A DNA stretch of 64,000 nt from Siphlonurus alternatus (taxonomy: Eukaryota > Arthropoda > Insecta > Ephemeroptera > Siphlonuridae): NCBI GenBank assembly GCA_949825025.1, contig OX463787.1, positions 18,254,482 through 18,318,481 of the forward strand, in the 5' to 3' direction. Positions 1 through 13,100 of this stretch are shown here, one piece after another (position 1 is the stretch's first letter; the number at the start of each line of letters is the position of its first letter). Under the pieces are notes generated by a model, which worked only from the letters and a program-made list of their open reading frames with translations, was not told the origin of the DNA and did no database searches. A program made the translations under genes and the position numbers.

Positions 1-123
1 GATGCCTATTGCCCACATTCAATACAAAATTTCGTAAAAAGGGGCTGCTCCCTTGATCCGCGACTGAATGGGGGTCAATTTATTGATAATAGAGGGGAGA
101 GGATATAGCTGACAATCACTGCG

Positions 124-240
124 TTTAGCCGTTTACATGAAGGTGTTTAATACGCATCCGTTAAAGACGCCTCATAAGAATATAACATTATGCGTCGTCA
201 ATGAATACGCATTAAACACCGTCATGTAAACGTAGTGAAT
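124..240. repeat. short palindromic MITE-like element (TTACATGACGGTGTTTAAT family)
   Basis: The two halves are inverted copies: a sequence reading tttacatgaaggtgtttaat on the left recurs as its reverse complement on the right around 212-232. A second, cleaner copy lies at 13381-13490 in the spacing between lectin B exons 2 and 3. It has no coding potential. The flanking stretch 241-600 shows nothing recognisable. Confidence 0.6.
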
Positions 241-614
241 GCATCTATATAGGGTTCAAGCCAGATGATTTTTCAGTGTTCAGTCCTATCTGAACCTACG
301 TAAAAAAAAAATCGAAATTGCTTTTTTAATGCAAAAGAATTTTTTTAGAGGAAAATAAGTTCTTCATTCCTCATTTAGGAGACCCCTAAATAGAGGGGTA
401 AGTAATAGTTTCAAATTAATAGCTTCAATAGTTACGGAGAAAGAAAATTTTCTAAAATGACATCATTGTGGCTTATGGAGAAAACGTTTTCCTGCCAGGG
501 AACTCTTGAAGCCTCTATCGTGCAGCTGATATTATACTGCTATTTCATGGTCTCCCAGTAACAAGAACGTACGTGTTTTTTTATTTCATTTAGGAGCGCA
601 TTTTATTGGTCAGC

Positions 615-800
615 TACTCTAAACTTGCATGTGGTTTCCCAAGCTTTGGATTTTACTTTGGTCCATTGATAATTGGGGTTTCCACGGTTCCCTCAGTCTC
701 ACCTCAATGAATGCTGAGACGTGTAAAAGACCGTGGTTACCAACCTTTCCCTACCTTAACCATCACCATTTTTTGAGCTGAAGCTCATAGGGGTGTACCA
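615..800 (+). repeat. SINE body fragment
   Basis: It contains the block with gtggtttcccaagctttgg followed by tccacggttccctcagtc, which is the central and 3' region shared with the 5S-derived SINEs at 1967-2326 and 3529-3895. The RNA-derived head is missing, so this is a truncated copy. Confidence 0.5.
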
Positions 801-1042
801 TTGTAAGAAAAAAAGTTATTTGCTGCTTTAGATGTTACTGCTTCTTAAACGTGCTACAATTATAAACGTGCTATACGATCAATTTCGAAAGAATCCAGAG
901 GCTACGATAATAACATTTTTCAGTGACGACTGAATGTTATCTCTTGACAATATAGATAAGATAATCCACAAATTATATTAGATTTTATTCTTTTTATATC
1001 GGTTATAGGTTAGCAAATATTTATATATTGTATTTCGTCACG

Positions 1043-1480
<438 letters not shown>

Positions 1481-1966
1481 AATGATTTCCATGACGCGAA
1501 ATTGATATCCCGCAATGTAAAATTTGGAATGAATGGTCGGGTTGACAGGTTGGGGTTGTAATTATTTTGGGACCTTTTAAGAGAGGAAGAGCAATCGCCC
1601 CCCCCCCCCCCCAACCACTGTTAGTAACATGATACAATTTTTATTTGTCAGGTAACAATCATTTCAGCCTGAATTATCTACAATACATATTATATGCAAT
1701 GGCACTTTTTGTGTGCTTAATGATTACTAGTGCGCGCGTATTAAACACCATTATCTGAACGTAGTGATTGTAATTTTTTAGTAACAAAATTTTAAGTTGA
1801 TAATTCTGTATTTGATATGGCATTAATTGGTTACTTTTCAGTGAATTGGTTTCAAAAGATTAGTAAGATTTCAGATTTTTAATTAAATTATAAGATCTTG
1901 TTTAACTATTCAAACCTATTTCATTTTTTTTAAGCAAACATTTTAAATAGGATGCAAATATTTAAA

Positions 1967-2326
1967 GTCAGATCACCGAAGTCAAGCAACGCCACGCGTG
2001 GTTAGTAGTTGGATGGGTGACCATTTTCAACAAAAACCACGTTTCCCACCCAGGGGTAAAACGTTGCGCTTTTCCACCATGTGGTTCCCCTGGCTTTGGA
2101 CCATTGCACTTCCGGTTCATTGACAAAAGCTGTAGCGTCCATCTTGGCTGAGGTTTCCACGTTTCCCTCAGCCGCAGGCAAATGCCGGGATGGATTTGCA
2201 AGGCCGTGGCCGGCCCCGTTCCAGAAGAGCCCGCAAAACGCTCAAGTTAGGGTTTCGGAAGGTTCGGGGTTTCAAAGTAGTATGTAATTAGTAAATAAAA
2301 GTACCCAATAGGGTTTGATTAAAAAA
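1967..2326 (+). mobile_element. 5S-rRNA-derived SINE (SINE3-like), 5' truncated
   Basis: The element starts with gtcagatcaccgaagtcaag and continues with ggttagtagttggatgggtg, which match the internal promoter half (A box, intermediate element, C box) of metazoan 5S rRNA. About 270 bp of unrelated body follow, then an A-rich tail after agggtttgatt. Copies with the same order lie at 20881-21249 (plus) and 55105-55495 (minus, longer head). It is non-coding and would be mobilised by LINE machinery. Confidence 0.8.
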
Positions 2327-2434
2327 TTAAAAAAAAAATATTTAAAACAAAGAATTAGTATTATAATTGCTCTTGCACTCACTAAAAACATGATTTACAT
2401 TATCAGTATTGTTTTATCGATATGCACAGAAAAA

Positions 2435-2799
2435 CCTTAATGGTAAGGTAACACGCCCAATGTTAAAAAAAAAATCCCACATATGAAAATCATGAAAAAA
2501 AAAAAATTAAAATGTTCTCCTCTACATCCCCTCTATCAGCAGCTAAAATATCAGGTATACAAATACCAGCTTTTTTTTAAGTTATGAGTTTTTAAAGTTG
2601 ACTCAGTATATAATTTTAACATGGAAGTTTCATTTCTCCATGTTATTGTAACTCAAAATTAATAAGTAACTGTACCTGAAATTTGTATACCTGATGTTTC
2701 AGCCACTGATAGGGGATGTAGAGGAGAACATTTTTTTTTTCATAATTTTTTCAATGGGATTTTTTTTTTTAAATCGGGCGTGTTACCTTACCCTTAAGA
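2435..2799. mobile_element. MITE-like inverted-repeat element (AAGGGTAAGATAACACGCC family)
   Basis: The termini read ggtaaggtaacacgccc and its reverse complement, and the whole 365 bp can fold on itself (shared arms with aaaatgttctcctctacatc). Related copies lie at 17806-18154 and 25944-26309. No ORF is present. The following 2800-3528 is AT-rich with only a small hairpin at about 3260-3360 built from aaagtcctttttgtgacgtc and its complement. Confidence 0.7.
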
Positions 2800-3528
2800 A
2801 AAAATAATTGTTACATGAAAAAAAAAAGCAAAAACAAACATTATATATTTGAATTATACCTTCAAGTTACAGTAGGTAGAGAAAATCAAGAAGATGTTGC
2901 TTCTTGTTCGAGTGCTTGATGACTTTTATAAAATATATAATATAAATCGTCTTTAAATACCATCAAGATACAATAAATCATTTAGAATTAAGCTATATTA
3001 ATATAGATAATAAGCTTCAGACGCAATTTTGTTCTGTGTTAGAGTTTAATCCATATAGATTAAAGATAACCCATGGCTTTATTAATTGATTTATAGAGGA
3101 ATTAGTTTGATTACTTTTTTTTTTGTAAAAATTAAAATGTCAATCGATTAATATTTTCATATCAATATTTTATAAAAAAAAAATAATACGAATATGATAA
3201 CATCATATAATTATTAAATTTATATTACTAAAACATCAAGTAAATTTTGGCAGTATAAAAAAAAAGAAAAAGTCCTTTTTGTGACGTCACGAGAAGCCTC
3301 TCCTTAAGAAAATAAGGATGGGACCAGCCGCCGCGTGACGTCACATAAAGGATTTTTAATAATTTTTTAAAAATTGTTCCAGGGCTGTAAAAAATATGAA
3401 AAAAAAATCAGGGTAGTTAACTTTGCACTAGCTCTCTATCCATTTCTGCAATAATTAAAAATTAAGGTTACTACTCGATCCATTCTTAGTGCTAATAAAT
3501 TGTTACACCACGTAAGGTACGTGTATCT

Positions 3529-3895
3529 AGAGCGTGGCGCAGAGTGCATTATTGATTCTCAGCTTAGATCACTGGAATCAAGCAACGTGGCATTTCTTTT
3601 GGCAGGATCACCATTATATAATTGAAACTTGTATTGCTTCATCCCCCCTCTGGGAAATTCATAAACTCTTGTAGCATTATTTGTCATGCACTTGTATGTG
3701 GTTCCCCAGGCTTTGGACATCACATAGATCCATTAATAAAAAGTATCCTGATTGAGGTTTAATTTCCACGGTTCCCTCAGTCTCATCTCAGCAGATGTTG
3801 GGATGCGTAACAACAGGCCGTGCATGACCATGCGCACCATCATTTTCCTCCCTTTACCTATCCATTAATTACCCCGCCATCACGAGCTTCAAGCT
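3529..3895 (+). mobile_element. divergent 5S-derived SINE
   Basis: The head gcgtggcgcagagtgcatta leads into a 5S-like segment reading gatcactggaatcaagcaac. The shared body (gtggttccccaggctttgg, then ttccacggttccctcagtc) follows. It is older or a different subfamily than the copy at 1967. Confidence 0.55.
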
Positions 3896-4113
3896 TATTT
3901 GAGTGAAGCTCTCTATATAATTTTATAAAATAAATGTTATTGGAAATCTGAAATGTTGCAGAAAAAACACTATCGTAAAAACACTTCTTTTTAAATGCTT
4001 TTATTATTTAGAACATTATTATTTATTTATTTAATATATTATTACCAAAATTTTACTACATGATATATTTTAATATTTTGTGATCATACAGCGTATTGAA
4101 TCATTACAGAGTG

Positions 4114-5157
4114 TTACAAGCACGTAGCGACTTTCTCGCAGATATATCTGATCTGAATGTTTGACGATTCATCTAACCATGATCCGTTCCTGAGAAACAT
4201 TCCACCTGGTACTGTTCCGTTGTAGTTCGGTTCTCCGAGGTCCCAGTCAGTGTACAAGAACGGTGCGGAACAATCAGACCACTGCCACGTGGTACCGACC
4301 TTCTGGGCTCCCGTCCAGTATTGGTTACCGTACAGCACTGTCACAAAAAATTGTATGTTTATAATATTTAACATGCTAACATAAGGAAAACTGTTGCATT
4401 ACTATGACGTCACAGCGTCTTTCCCCTCAATTTTAAGAATGTCAGAAGTTAAAAAAAATAAAATAAAAATTGACAATATACATAAAACTCGAGGTCCTCT
4501 AATCAAAACATCCAATAAATATTTCATGACCGTTTTGTGTATTATTTGAAATTGACGACCTACAGATTTTTTTATTGCACATTTTAATAGGAAACCTCGA
4601 TTTTTTTTTTTTTTTATTGGTCATTTAACTTGTACATCAATCAAGATGTATCATAATCTTATCGATTGAAAAATTACATATGTAATATTCTTCAAGACAT
4701 AACTTCAAAAATATTTTACTTTTTGTAATAAGTTGTATACCCTTATTGAAAAATTTCGTCTTCAACTCATCTTTTACACGTCTAAACCTTATCTTTTTAG
4801 CTCTAAATCACATCTTATTTCCTCTTCGCTCAAAGATGAAATGAAGACAATATTTCTACCATTTTATTTTCAAGAAGAGGAAAAAATACGTAATCTCGTC
4901 TTTTTCACCTCTTTTTTTCCTCTAAAATGGTGCGAAATATGAGGAAAGTAGACGAGCTTAATAGCGAATAAAAGATGAAATTTATTTCAACTCGGGTACT
5001 TTCATTTTTTTTTTTTTTTAAATTGAACCCTCTTAAATCCTTAAAATTGAGGAGAAAGACGCTGTGACGTCATTGTCATGCAATTATTTAACACGCAAGC
5101 ATAGGGAAAGACGTTGCATGTTCATTTTATTTTTTGTTGTTGTTGTTGGTTTTGTCT

Positions 5158-5243
<86 letters not shown>

Positions 5244-8200
5244 ATATAAAATATATATTTAGTTAATTTCAACGGGTGAATAATGAACACTTACAGTGAA
5301 TGGACTGCTCAACAATTTTTTTCATTTGCCCTATGGGCTCTTTTTATTATTTTGACTTGTACATTGTGATATATGTATGTTTGTGCCCATGAAAGAGATA
5401 TAATAAAATAAAATAATAAATGACTATGACGTCATGCAGAATCTTTCCCATTAATTTTATGAATGTTAGAAAGTTCTAAATATATGAAAGATTATTGACA
5501 ATTCATAACTCAAGATCTTGTATCCAATTAATTAATAAAAAAAAAAAATGGCATGAAAATAAAATTAACAAAGACTTTTAAGGCAAATTAATTCAGATGG
5601 CGACAGCGGCGATGCGATGCGATTTTGACGTATAAAAGCTTTGAAATCGTATGCGATGGCAAATTCGCCGGGAATCGCGTTAATTAATTACGATCCTCTT
5701 TTTCTTTTAATTGTGGCCAAATATGGCCACCAATGGATATACATGCAGTATGTTACATCAAGTGCGCATTATTTGCGTCACGTCGCATGATAAAAAATCG
5801 CCATGTGAATCCACCTTTAGACCTTAAGGCGGATTCACATGGCGACTTTTATAATGCGACGCGACGCGAATAATGCGCACCTGCTGTGACATTCATTGAC
5901 GGTCATATTTGGTGCCCGATTAAAAAAAAGAGCATCGCAACTTTGCGAATTCGCTCGCCGCATAGGATTTCACAGCTTGTATGACAAAATCACGTGGCAT
6001 CGCCGTTGTGGCCATCTGAATCTACCTTTAGACTTTAAGACAGAAAATTTCTCACTGGTGTCCAGAAGGTATTTTTGTATCAGGTTGTCCTTCGCTTCAG
6101 TGTCGAGGGTCACCAGTTGGTACTTCCCTAGCTCACTGCATTTCACCGCCGCATCAGCCAAGGTAGCCTGCAAGTATTTCAGATTATTATTTAATTTATT
6201 TTGTAACGTATCAATAACTCGAAGCAACATAAACGGCGTTAAGGCGGATTCAGATGGCGACAAAAGCGAAGCGACGCGATTTTGACGTAAAAGCTGTGAA
6301 ATCCTATATGCGGCGGCGAATTCGCCGGTAATCGCGTTAATTACGATGCTCTTTTCTTTTAATCGCCCAATATGGCCACCAATGGATGTTACAGCTAGTG
6401 CGCATTATTCGCGTCGCATCGCATGGTAAAAATCGCCATGTGAATCCACCTTTACTTCCCTGAATATATTATAATAGGGCAGCGTCACGAGATTGTTGGG
6501 TTGGCTGCTTACAGGATATAACGGTTTGATGTTTACCTCCCCTCCTTTCCCCTACCGAAGAGCAACAGTATGCTGAAAAGCATTGAAAAAAAAATATATA
6601 GAAAATGTAGAAAAAAATTAATAGACGGCAATTATTACATTTATATAATATTCATATCATCTGCTATTATAGTTTATAAAGAATACACCAGTTACATTTT
6701 TGTGTACTTAAATAATCATAAGTGTCAACAAAGACAAATTTTCTAATTTTTCTATATTTTTTTTTTCAATTGTTTTACGAGTACTCTTCTTGCTCTTCGG
6801 TATTTAGTATAGGGGGAGGGAATGTAACCGTCAGGCCGTTATCCTGTAAGCAGGCAACCCAACAATCTCCTGACGCTATATACCCTATATAATGATCTCT
6901 TGCCATGCATTCTAATTAAATACACAGTAGATTCATGAATCAAATATTGAAATAAATTTTTTTAAAGTGTTAAAATTCTCAATTTATTTACAAAAATTTG
7001 ATAGTTAATATTTAAAAAAAAAAAAAAAACACGTTCCGCATGGCAAGAAAAGTAAAAACAAAAAACTGAAAACTTACATACCTCGTAGTGAACAGGCCTC
7101 TTAGTTACAAATTTTTTTAAAATAAATAATTTATAAAGCAGATGATTTTTACATGCAAATAAATTTATGAGTCATTAAATACAAATTAATCATAAAAGTT
7201 TAATATATTTATAGTATCTTTTAATTTTTCTATATTTTTTATTTTTGTTTCTTCCTTAATTACACTTTAAAATAATTGAATCCAAATTTGTTTGGAATTT
7301 TGTTACAATTTGGACTTAATTGTAATTAAAATAATTTTATTATAAACTTACCAAATCAGTGCTGAAGTAGTACCAATTTTTATCTTCAAGATGGACAAAT
7401 TCTGCAGGATCGATTTCTGAACACAAAAATATGTATTTTTAGTTTAAAAGTTTTGATCTTCATTGCAAGCTGTAATGACAGAAAAATTGCAAAAAGAATA
7501 TATTGTACCTGAACATTATTATTATTTTTTCATAACACAAATTTTTGTTAGAAATATTTGCTTTTATTTACATTTAAATTTGTTAAATTTATTTATACTT
7601 GCCAACAAAATGAGAATCTAATGCTTTGCTATCATCTGCTGGGAACAAATTTTGTGCCAAAGTAACCTGAAAAAATTAAATTTAATATTTATAATATATC
7701 AAACAACACTTTTGGTTCATAAGATAACAATATATAATTAAAGATGTACAGTTCATTTATTTAAATTTTTTACGCCAATTGAGTTCTCAAATCGATTGGT
7801 CCGGCCAGCTGCAAGCAATTGTGTAATTAAAAACTCGAGCTACTATTTGCATAGCATACAAGTTCCATAAGGAGATCGAGGGGCACACCTTTTTAGTTCT
7901 GATATTAGAAGTACACTTCTCGCCTCTGAAAAGTTCCCTTCTGCAGTCTTTTTAATCACCATGTCCTCGTAAGAATAACACCAGAGACCCTACAGAGACC
8001 TCCGTGTCTTATGGGTAGAAATTTGAAGAACCTTGAATTTAGTTCCACCTGAATTCCGAGTGGCCACACCACTATCGACCAATCATCATGGTTTCATTAT
8101 TAATGACGTCATCCGAGCTGGCCAATCGCTGATCACAAAATCGCCTATTGGCTTTCTCGGAAGACGTCACTGATGATGAAACCAACAGTGATTGGTCGAT

Positions 8201-8474
8201 AGTAGTGTGGCCACTCGGAATTCCGGTGAAACTAAATTCAAGGTTCTTCAAATTTCTACCCATAAGACACGGAGGTCTCTGTAGGGTCTCTGGAATAACA
8301 CAGAGGACACGGTGATTAACAAGGCTGCAGAATGGAACTTTTCAGAGGAGTAGTGTACATAAAAGTTACATTTTGTTGTGCTTTTTTTTTTAATATGAAA
8401 ATGAAATAATTTTTTATTTTACTCACCTGCCATATTAATATGGTAAAAAACAGGAGTGAAAGTAGCTTGAACAT
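4114..8474 (-). CDS. secreted C-type lectin, gene A (5 exons, 170 aa)
   Basis: Exons, in transcript order: 8474-8427, 7666-7603, 7416-7352, 6167-6056, 4337-4114. All junction phases agree and total 170 codons plus stop. Residues 1-20 form a signal peptide (cleavage likely after VTLA). Residues from about 52 onward form one C-type lectin domain: WYYF near 52-55, Cys69, EPN at 132-134, W-L-D at 150-152 in place of WND, and final Cys163. Cys119 and Cys169 are also present; the inner canonical C2-C3 bridge cannot be assigned. An EPN motif usually predicts mannose-type sugar binding with calcium, but the Asn of WND is missing. The intron after exon 2 uses a GC donor (gcaagt). It is the first of three lectin genes with the same exon plan, so probably an extracellular pattern-recognition protein. 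No expression data are visible. I am sure of the family, less of the exact exon 2. Confidence 0.82.
4395..5110. repeat. composite inverted-repeat element in lectin A's last intron
   Basis: Outer arms 4395-4450 and 5033-5105 are inverted copies carrying gacgctgtgacgtcat. Inside, 4735-4998 is a copy of another repeat (cttcgctcaaagatgaaat; aaaagatgaaatttatttca) that recurs at 57950-58020, 59555-59745 and 62876-63545. Related outer arms occur at 14800-14980 and 23440-23690. No coding sequence is seen. Confidence 0.6.
5159..5250. repeat. (AT)n microsatellite
   Basis: Nearly pure AT dinucleotides, followed by imperfect atatataatata. It lies in the last intron of lectin A. ORFs across it are artefacts. 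From 5251 to 5578 only a partial copy of the gacgtcat inverted-repeat arm is seen (about 5425-5530). Confidence 0.95.
5579..6040. mobile_element. two adjacent MITE-like elements (GGCGGATTCACATGGCGAC family)
   Basis: Two inverted-repeat units, 5579-5826 and 5826-6040, meet at the shared end aaggcggattcacatggcg. Each carries gcgacgcgaataatgcgca-like inner arms. A third copy is at 6238-6453 and a fourth at 54296-54504. Copies two and three bracket lectin A exon 4 (6056-6167): one ends about 15 bp past its 5' splice site and the other starts about 70 bp upstream of its acceptor. Confidence 0.7.
6238..6453. mobile_element. MITE-like element (GGCGGATTCACATGGCGAC family), third copy
   Basis: Starts taaggcggattcagatggcg and ends with the complement form tgtgaatccacctttac. 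The inner sequence is shared with 5579-6040, including aattcgccggtaatcgcgtt. It lies upstream of lectin A exon 4 in intron 3. Confidence 0.7.
6477..6885. mobile_element. MITE-like inverted repeat
   Basis: The left arm (cgagattgttgggttggctg, cttacaggatataacgg) recurs inverted at 6820-6885 (ccgttatcctgtaagcaggc, acccaacaatctcctgacg). It is about 410 bp, non-coding, in intron 3 of lectin A. The stretch 6886-7351 has no other recognisable content. Confidence 0.65.
7906..8345. mobile_element. long palindromic MITE-like element
   Basis: The arms pair almost completely: gaccctacagagacctccgt near 7986 matches its complement near 8270-8295, and tggccacaccactatcgacc near 8062 matches ggtcgatagtagtgtggcca near 8194. 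The centre is near 8135. It lies in lectin A intron 1. The ORF across it is a palindrome artefact. Confidence 0.75.
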
Positions 8475-8699
8475 TTTTTAAAGCTAATGATTTTTAAAAT
8501 GATTGGCAACTATTTATTACAGCCAGCTATCACAACTGATTGCTTGGAATAACCCAATGTTAATCGTACGTAAATTTCCATGTTAATCTTATATCTCAGA
8601 GAGTAAAACACAGTACAAATTAATCAGTGGGATTACCGTCAGCCATACAATAGATGACCTTCATTATGAATGGTACGAAGAATATGAACTTAATTATAA

Positions 8700-9070
8700 T
8701 GGTTGTGATTCACGAAACAGTTAGCCAGGTTTCTAACCATGTTAAACTATACTTGTTTTACGTGTTGAACCACCTACTTAAACGTACGTTTGGTTAAGTT
8801 ATAGTAAACGTGGTTAGAAACCTGAGAACTGCTTCGTGAATCGTGCCCATTATTATATATATAATTATATAATACGTACCTAATTAATTAATAATGCCAT
8901 GGGTTCGATTCAAGAAGCAGTTATCCAGGTTTTTAACCACGTTTAGCTTAACCATGTTTAACTATACCTGTTTTACGTGTTAAACCACCTAGTTAAACGT
9001 GGTTATGCTAAACGTGGTTATAAATGTTATAATATAGAAACCTAGCTAACTGCTTCGTAAATTGCACCCT
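8700..9070. mobile_element. two copies of a 150-170 bp palindromic element (GATTCACGAAGCAGTTAGCC family)
   Basis: Copy one is 8700-8850 and copy two 8902-9070. Each starts like gattcacgaagcagttagcc, has arms with ggtttctaaccacgtttagc, and ends with the reverse complement. Further copies lie at 61593-61755 and 63186-63345. They sit just upstream of lectin A exon 1. Confidence 0.8.
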
Positions 9071-9189
9071 ATATATCTTCAGTATTTTTTTACATCACAC
9101 GTATATGGCGTATATATAATTATATATATGTGCAGTCTCCTTACTCATCTCATCCTGTTAGAGCACCTTAATTAAGATTGTATATATCA

Positions 9190-9400
9190 TCTCCAGTCTT
9201 TCTTGACCTCTCTCAGTCCAGGCGAAATTCCAAGGACGGGGAAGGGGGGGGGGGCGATGGGGGTGATCGCCCACTTCCCAAATGCATTGAAGATGTTCCC
9301 ACCTCCCACTCAAAATTAATTTTAAAATTGCCGGATAGGAACCTCCCCCCCCCCCCGAGCCGCGAGGTGGATCCGCCCCTACTTCTGTCCGGCGTATTAA
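9190..9400. repeat. G/C-tract repeat fragment
   Basis: Poly-G (about 9245) and poly-C (about 9347) tracts flank a 90-bp segment with gtggatccgcccctac at the end. Similar GC-tract elements ending in ctggatccacgcc occur at 52090-52320 and 62385-62550. The stretch 9401-9770 is AT-rich with nothing recognisable. Confidence 0.4.
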
Positions 9401-9769
9401 TAGGTTAATAAATACTCATTAAATAGACAGATTAATATACTTATGTACTTAGGAAATTCCTTAGAAATAACAATAACTTTATGTTTAAATTTATATTTTG
9501 TATTCAGTAGTAACTTTTTTCACAATATAATAATATGATATAGATTATTATAATATTTATAATACAATGCTCTCCACATTTAAAACGTAAAATGAAACGT
9601 GAAAAAATGTGAATGGCTATAATTGACTATATACGACTTAATTGGCTCAGCCATGCAAATCGGCAATATTAAATTTCTGATTGAGGAAGGAAGAATTTTT
9701 TCCGTTTCCGAACAGTGCAGAATAGCACTTACAAGTGTTAACTCTATAGAAGCTGTTTAATGGAGCATC

Positions 9770-10130
9770 AACCTCTTTTTTTTTTTTTTTTTTTTTTTTT
9801 GCAGAAATGGATAGTGGGTGTAAAGTTCTGCTATCCTGATTTTTCCAGATTTTTTTAGAGCCCTGGAAGCATTTTTAAAAAAAATTATTGAATGTTATTT
9901 TTATGACGTCACAAGGTAGCAAGTCCTATCTTTTTCTTAAGGAGCGGCGTCTCGTGACGTCACAAAAAGAACTTTCAATAATTTTTAAAAAATACTTCCT
10001 GGGCTGTAAAATATCAGAAAAAAATCAGGGTAGCATAACTTTGCACTTTGCACCCTCTATTCATTTCTGCAATAAAAAAATTGAGGTTGATACTCCATTA
10101 AGACACGAAAAATATGTAAATAAACATTTA
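9770..10130. mobile_element. MITE-like inverted repeat with TGACGTCAC arms
   Basis: Arms carry gcagaaatggatagtgggtg on the left and its degenerate complement (ctctattcatttctgcaat) on the right. Inner arms (gacgtcacaaggtagcaag and cgtgacgtcacaaaaagaac) pair. It is related in its ends to the elements at 10499-11107. The 86-aa ORF inside is not conserved. Confidence 0.55.
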
Positions 10131-10184
10131 ATTTGTGCATTAGGGTAATTATATTTAATTCGTATACAAATTCAAAAGTATACA

Positions 10185-13100
10185 TTAACAAGAGGCCACT
10201 GCCTCGGTCTCACAAATATATCTGAACTTATAAATTCTGGATTCGTCGTACCACAGTCCGTTCTTGAGGACCACCCCGACCGTGGTAGTGGCGCCAATGA
10301 TGGAGTTTGGTTCACCAGGAGCCCACGAGGTGGCACTGAACAGCTGTCCATTACCGGCCCATTGCCAGTACGTGTACAGTTGGAAGGTGGTCAGGTGTTG
10401 GCCGCTAGTCCAGAACGTCACGTCACTCATGCCTGTCACAGAGTTAGGACAACTTACATGAAAAAATTTTATTGCAGAAATAAATAGAGGGCACCAAATG
10501 GACAACATACATGAAATTTTTTTATTGCAGAAATGAATAGAGGGTACCAAATTATGCTACTCTGATTTTTTTCAGATTTTTTTGAAACCCAGAACTATTT
10601 TTAAATAATTATTGAAAGTGCGGCCACGCCCCCTGGAGGCGTCAATAGGCGTCCAGTCTCTATCCTTTTTATTAAGGCTGCAGGGGTGTCAACTGAAATC
10701 ACAAGAATTTCAATAATTATTTAAAAATAGTTCCGGGTTTCAAAAAAATCTGAAAAAATTCAGAGTAGCATAATTTGGTACCATCTATTCATTTCTGCAA
10801 TAAAATTTATTCATGTATGTTGTCCATTATGCTACTTTGAATTTTTTCACATTTTTTTGAGACCAAGAACTATTTTTAAATAATTATTAAAAGTGCAGCT
10901 ACGCCCCCTGGAGGCGTCAATAGGCGTCCAGTCCCTATCCTTTTTATCAAGGATTCAGAGGTGCCAACTCAACTTACAGAGCTTTCAATAATTATTTAAA
11001 ATTATATAGTTATGGGTCTCAAAAAAATCTGAAAAAATTCATAGTAGCATAATTTGGTACCCTCTATTCATTTCCATAATAAAAATTTGTCATGTTAGTT
11101 GTCCATTGGGACATTGTTAATATGTACACTCATTGTTTTAGAAATTTTCCCTTGTCACCATGCAGAATTTGCTACTATATACCCTCAAGGTCTGCTCCGA
11201 CGGCGGCTCCAGGCAGGCTCACGCCCAGACCCTTCAGCACTCACCGTCGTGACCCTGCTACTCACCGGGGCTTCGCAACGAGCGGCCGAAGCTACTCTTA
11301 TAGGGTATGGTGATTATTGTGATTTACGATGAAGCAAAGGGAAATTTTCTGAGTTGACGACTATACGTTGCAGTAACGGACACTGATGAAGCGTTATTAT
11401 GCTCATCAAAATTTATGATCGTGAGTTCGATCCCAGGCACTGCCAAACTTTTCACAAGAACATACCCACTCGTGAATCCGGGAGATAATTGATGGCATCT
11501 CCATCAATTGCCGACCATCCTGACTGAGGCTTTAATGATTCCTTTAGTATCAACCAGACATATGTTGGGATGGATCCATTGCCGCCTCAGTTTAGAAGGG
11601 ACCCACAAAACCCGCAATATGTGGGTCCACAAAGAGCCGGGAAGTTTAAATAAAAAATGTCACTAAATAGAATTCAGTTGAGGAAAAAATAAGTCCTATA
11701 GGTTTAAAATACATTTAAGTTAATTACCATTGTCAGCGAGGTATTTGCTGATCAGAGAATTTTTCTGCGCATTCTCCAAACTTATGAGACGTCGTCCAGC
11801 ATCGTTGCAGTAAATCATCGCGTCAATCAACGTCTCCTGTCAACAATGAAAATGTAGTTAACATGCAAAGAAATATTTAATACATAAGATATTATTATAT
11901 ACATTTACATGTCATATAATATTGTGTATGTATGTATCATTGGTAAATTGTTATTGCTATATAATTAATTATACTTCTATAATATTATAGTTAGTTTTTA
12001 CTTTTAAAATAAATCGTGGAATTGACTCATTTGACTAGGAAAACATGGAAACTTCATTCAGGATGGTCGGTATAAGCACGTTGTCTAAAATTTAAGGACT
12101 TATTACTAGATTATAAAATCACGACTAATAATTTTAAAACCATATTTTTTATAACACAGACCATGGATAAATTATAGACAATTTCCTCCATGACACAGAA
12201 ATTCTCTATAAGCTTCGTAAAAAAATAACCAAGATAATAGTTTAAGCTACAGATTAAAAGATTAAAAGGCAGCTTTTAAAAAAAATTCAAGATTGATGTT
12301 CAATTTTATTTTATTTTCAAATTTTTTGTATTATTATTAATTATTTTCTTAGTTTTTTTTTCTATCGAATTAATTTAAGTGTAATAACTAATAATAAAAA
12401 GATTTGGTAGTGTGTTCACATCCTTGGTATATCCTTTTATAGTTAGAAGTCCAGTGTCTTGAAGGCCTTATGAACCTTTGCACAATATTAAGTACACGGT
12501 TAGCTTTGCTTTACTATGATTCGGCTGCATAACTTTTTTTGTTTCGGCAGCACAAATATCAGAGATAATAGCCGATGAAAAGGAATTTGTGACGTCACTC
12601 ACGCTCATTCAGCGGCGACAATATAGGGAAATTCCTGCAAAAGATAGGTTCACTCCCGCTGCAACCACGGCCACAATTTTACTTCTGGAATTTTGAAACT
12701 TTACCAGAGCAGTTTTGATAGTATTTGTCAAATAGCCTGAAAGATTTTTTTTGATGACATTCATACAAACCGAGTTATTGTGGTAGAAAGAGGAGCAAAA
12801 ATAGGAAAACAATGTTAAATTTTTAGCTTATCTTGCAACCGCAATAACTCAATCTGTATACACGCCACCAAAAAAATTCTTTCAGCTTATTTGACAAATA
12901 CTATCAAGACTGCCCTGGTGAAGTTTCAAAATTCCAGAAGTAAAATTTTGGCCGTGGTTGCAGCGGGAGTGAACCTATCTTTTGCAGGGATTTCCCTATA
13001 TTGTCGCCGCTGAATGAGCGTGAGTGACGTCACAGGTGCTTCTTCATCGGCTATTATCTCTGATATTTGTGCTACTGAAACCAAAAAAATTATGCAGCAG

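Noticed and set aside
5896..6285. 129-codon plus-strand ORF
   Set aside because: It is antisense to lectin A exon 4 and otherwise runs through two MITE copies.
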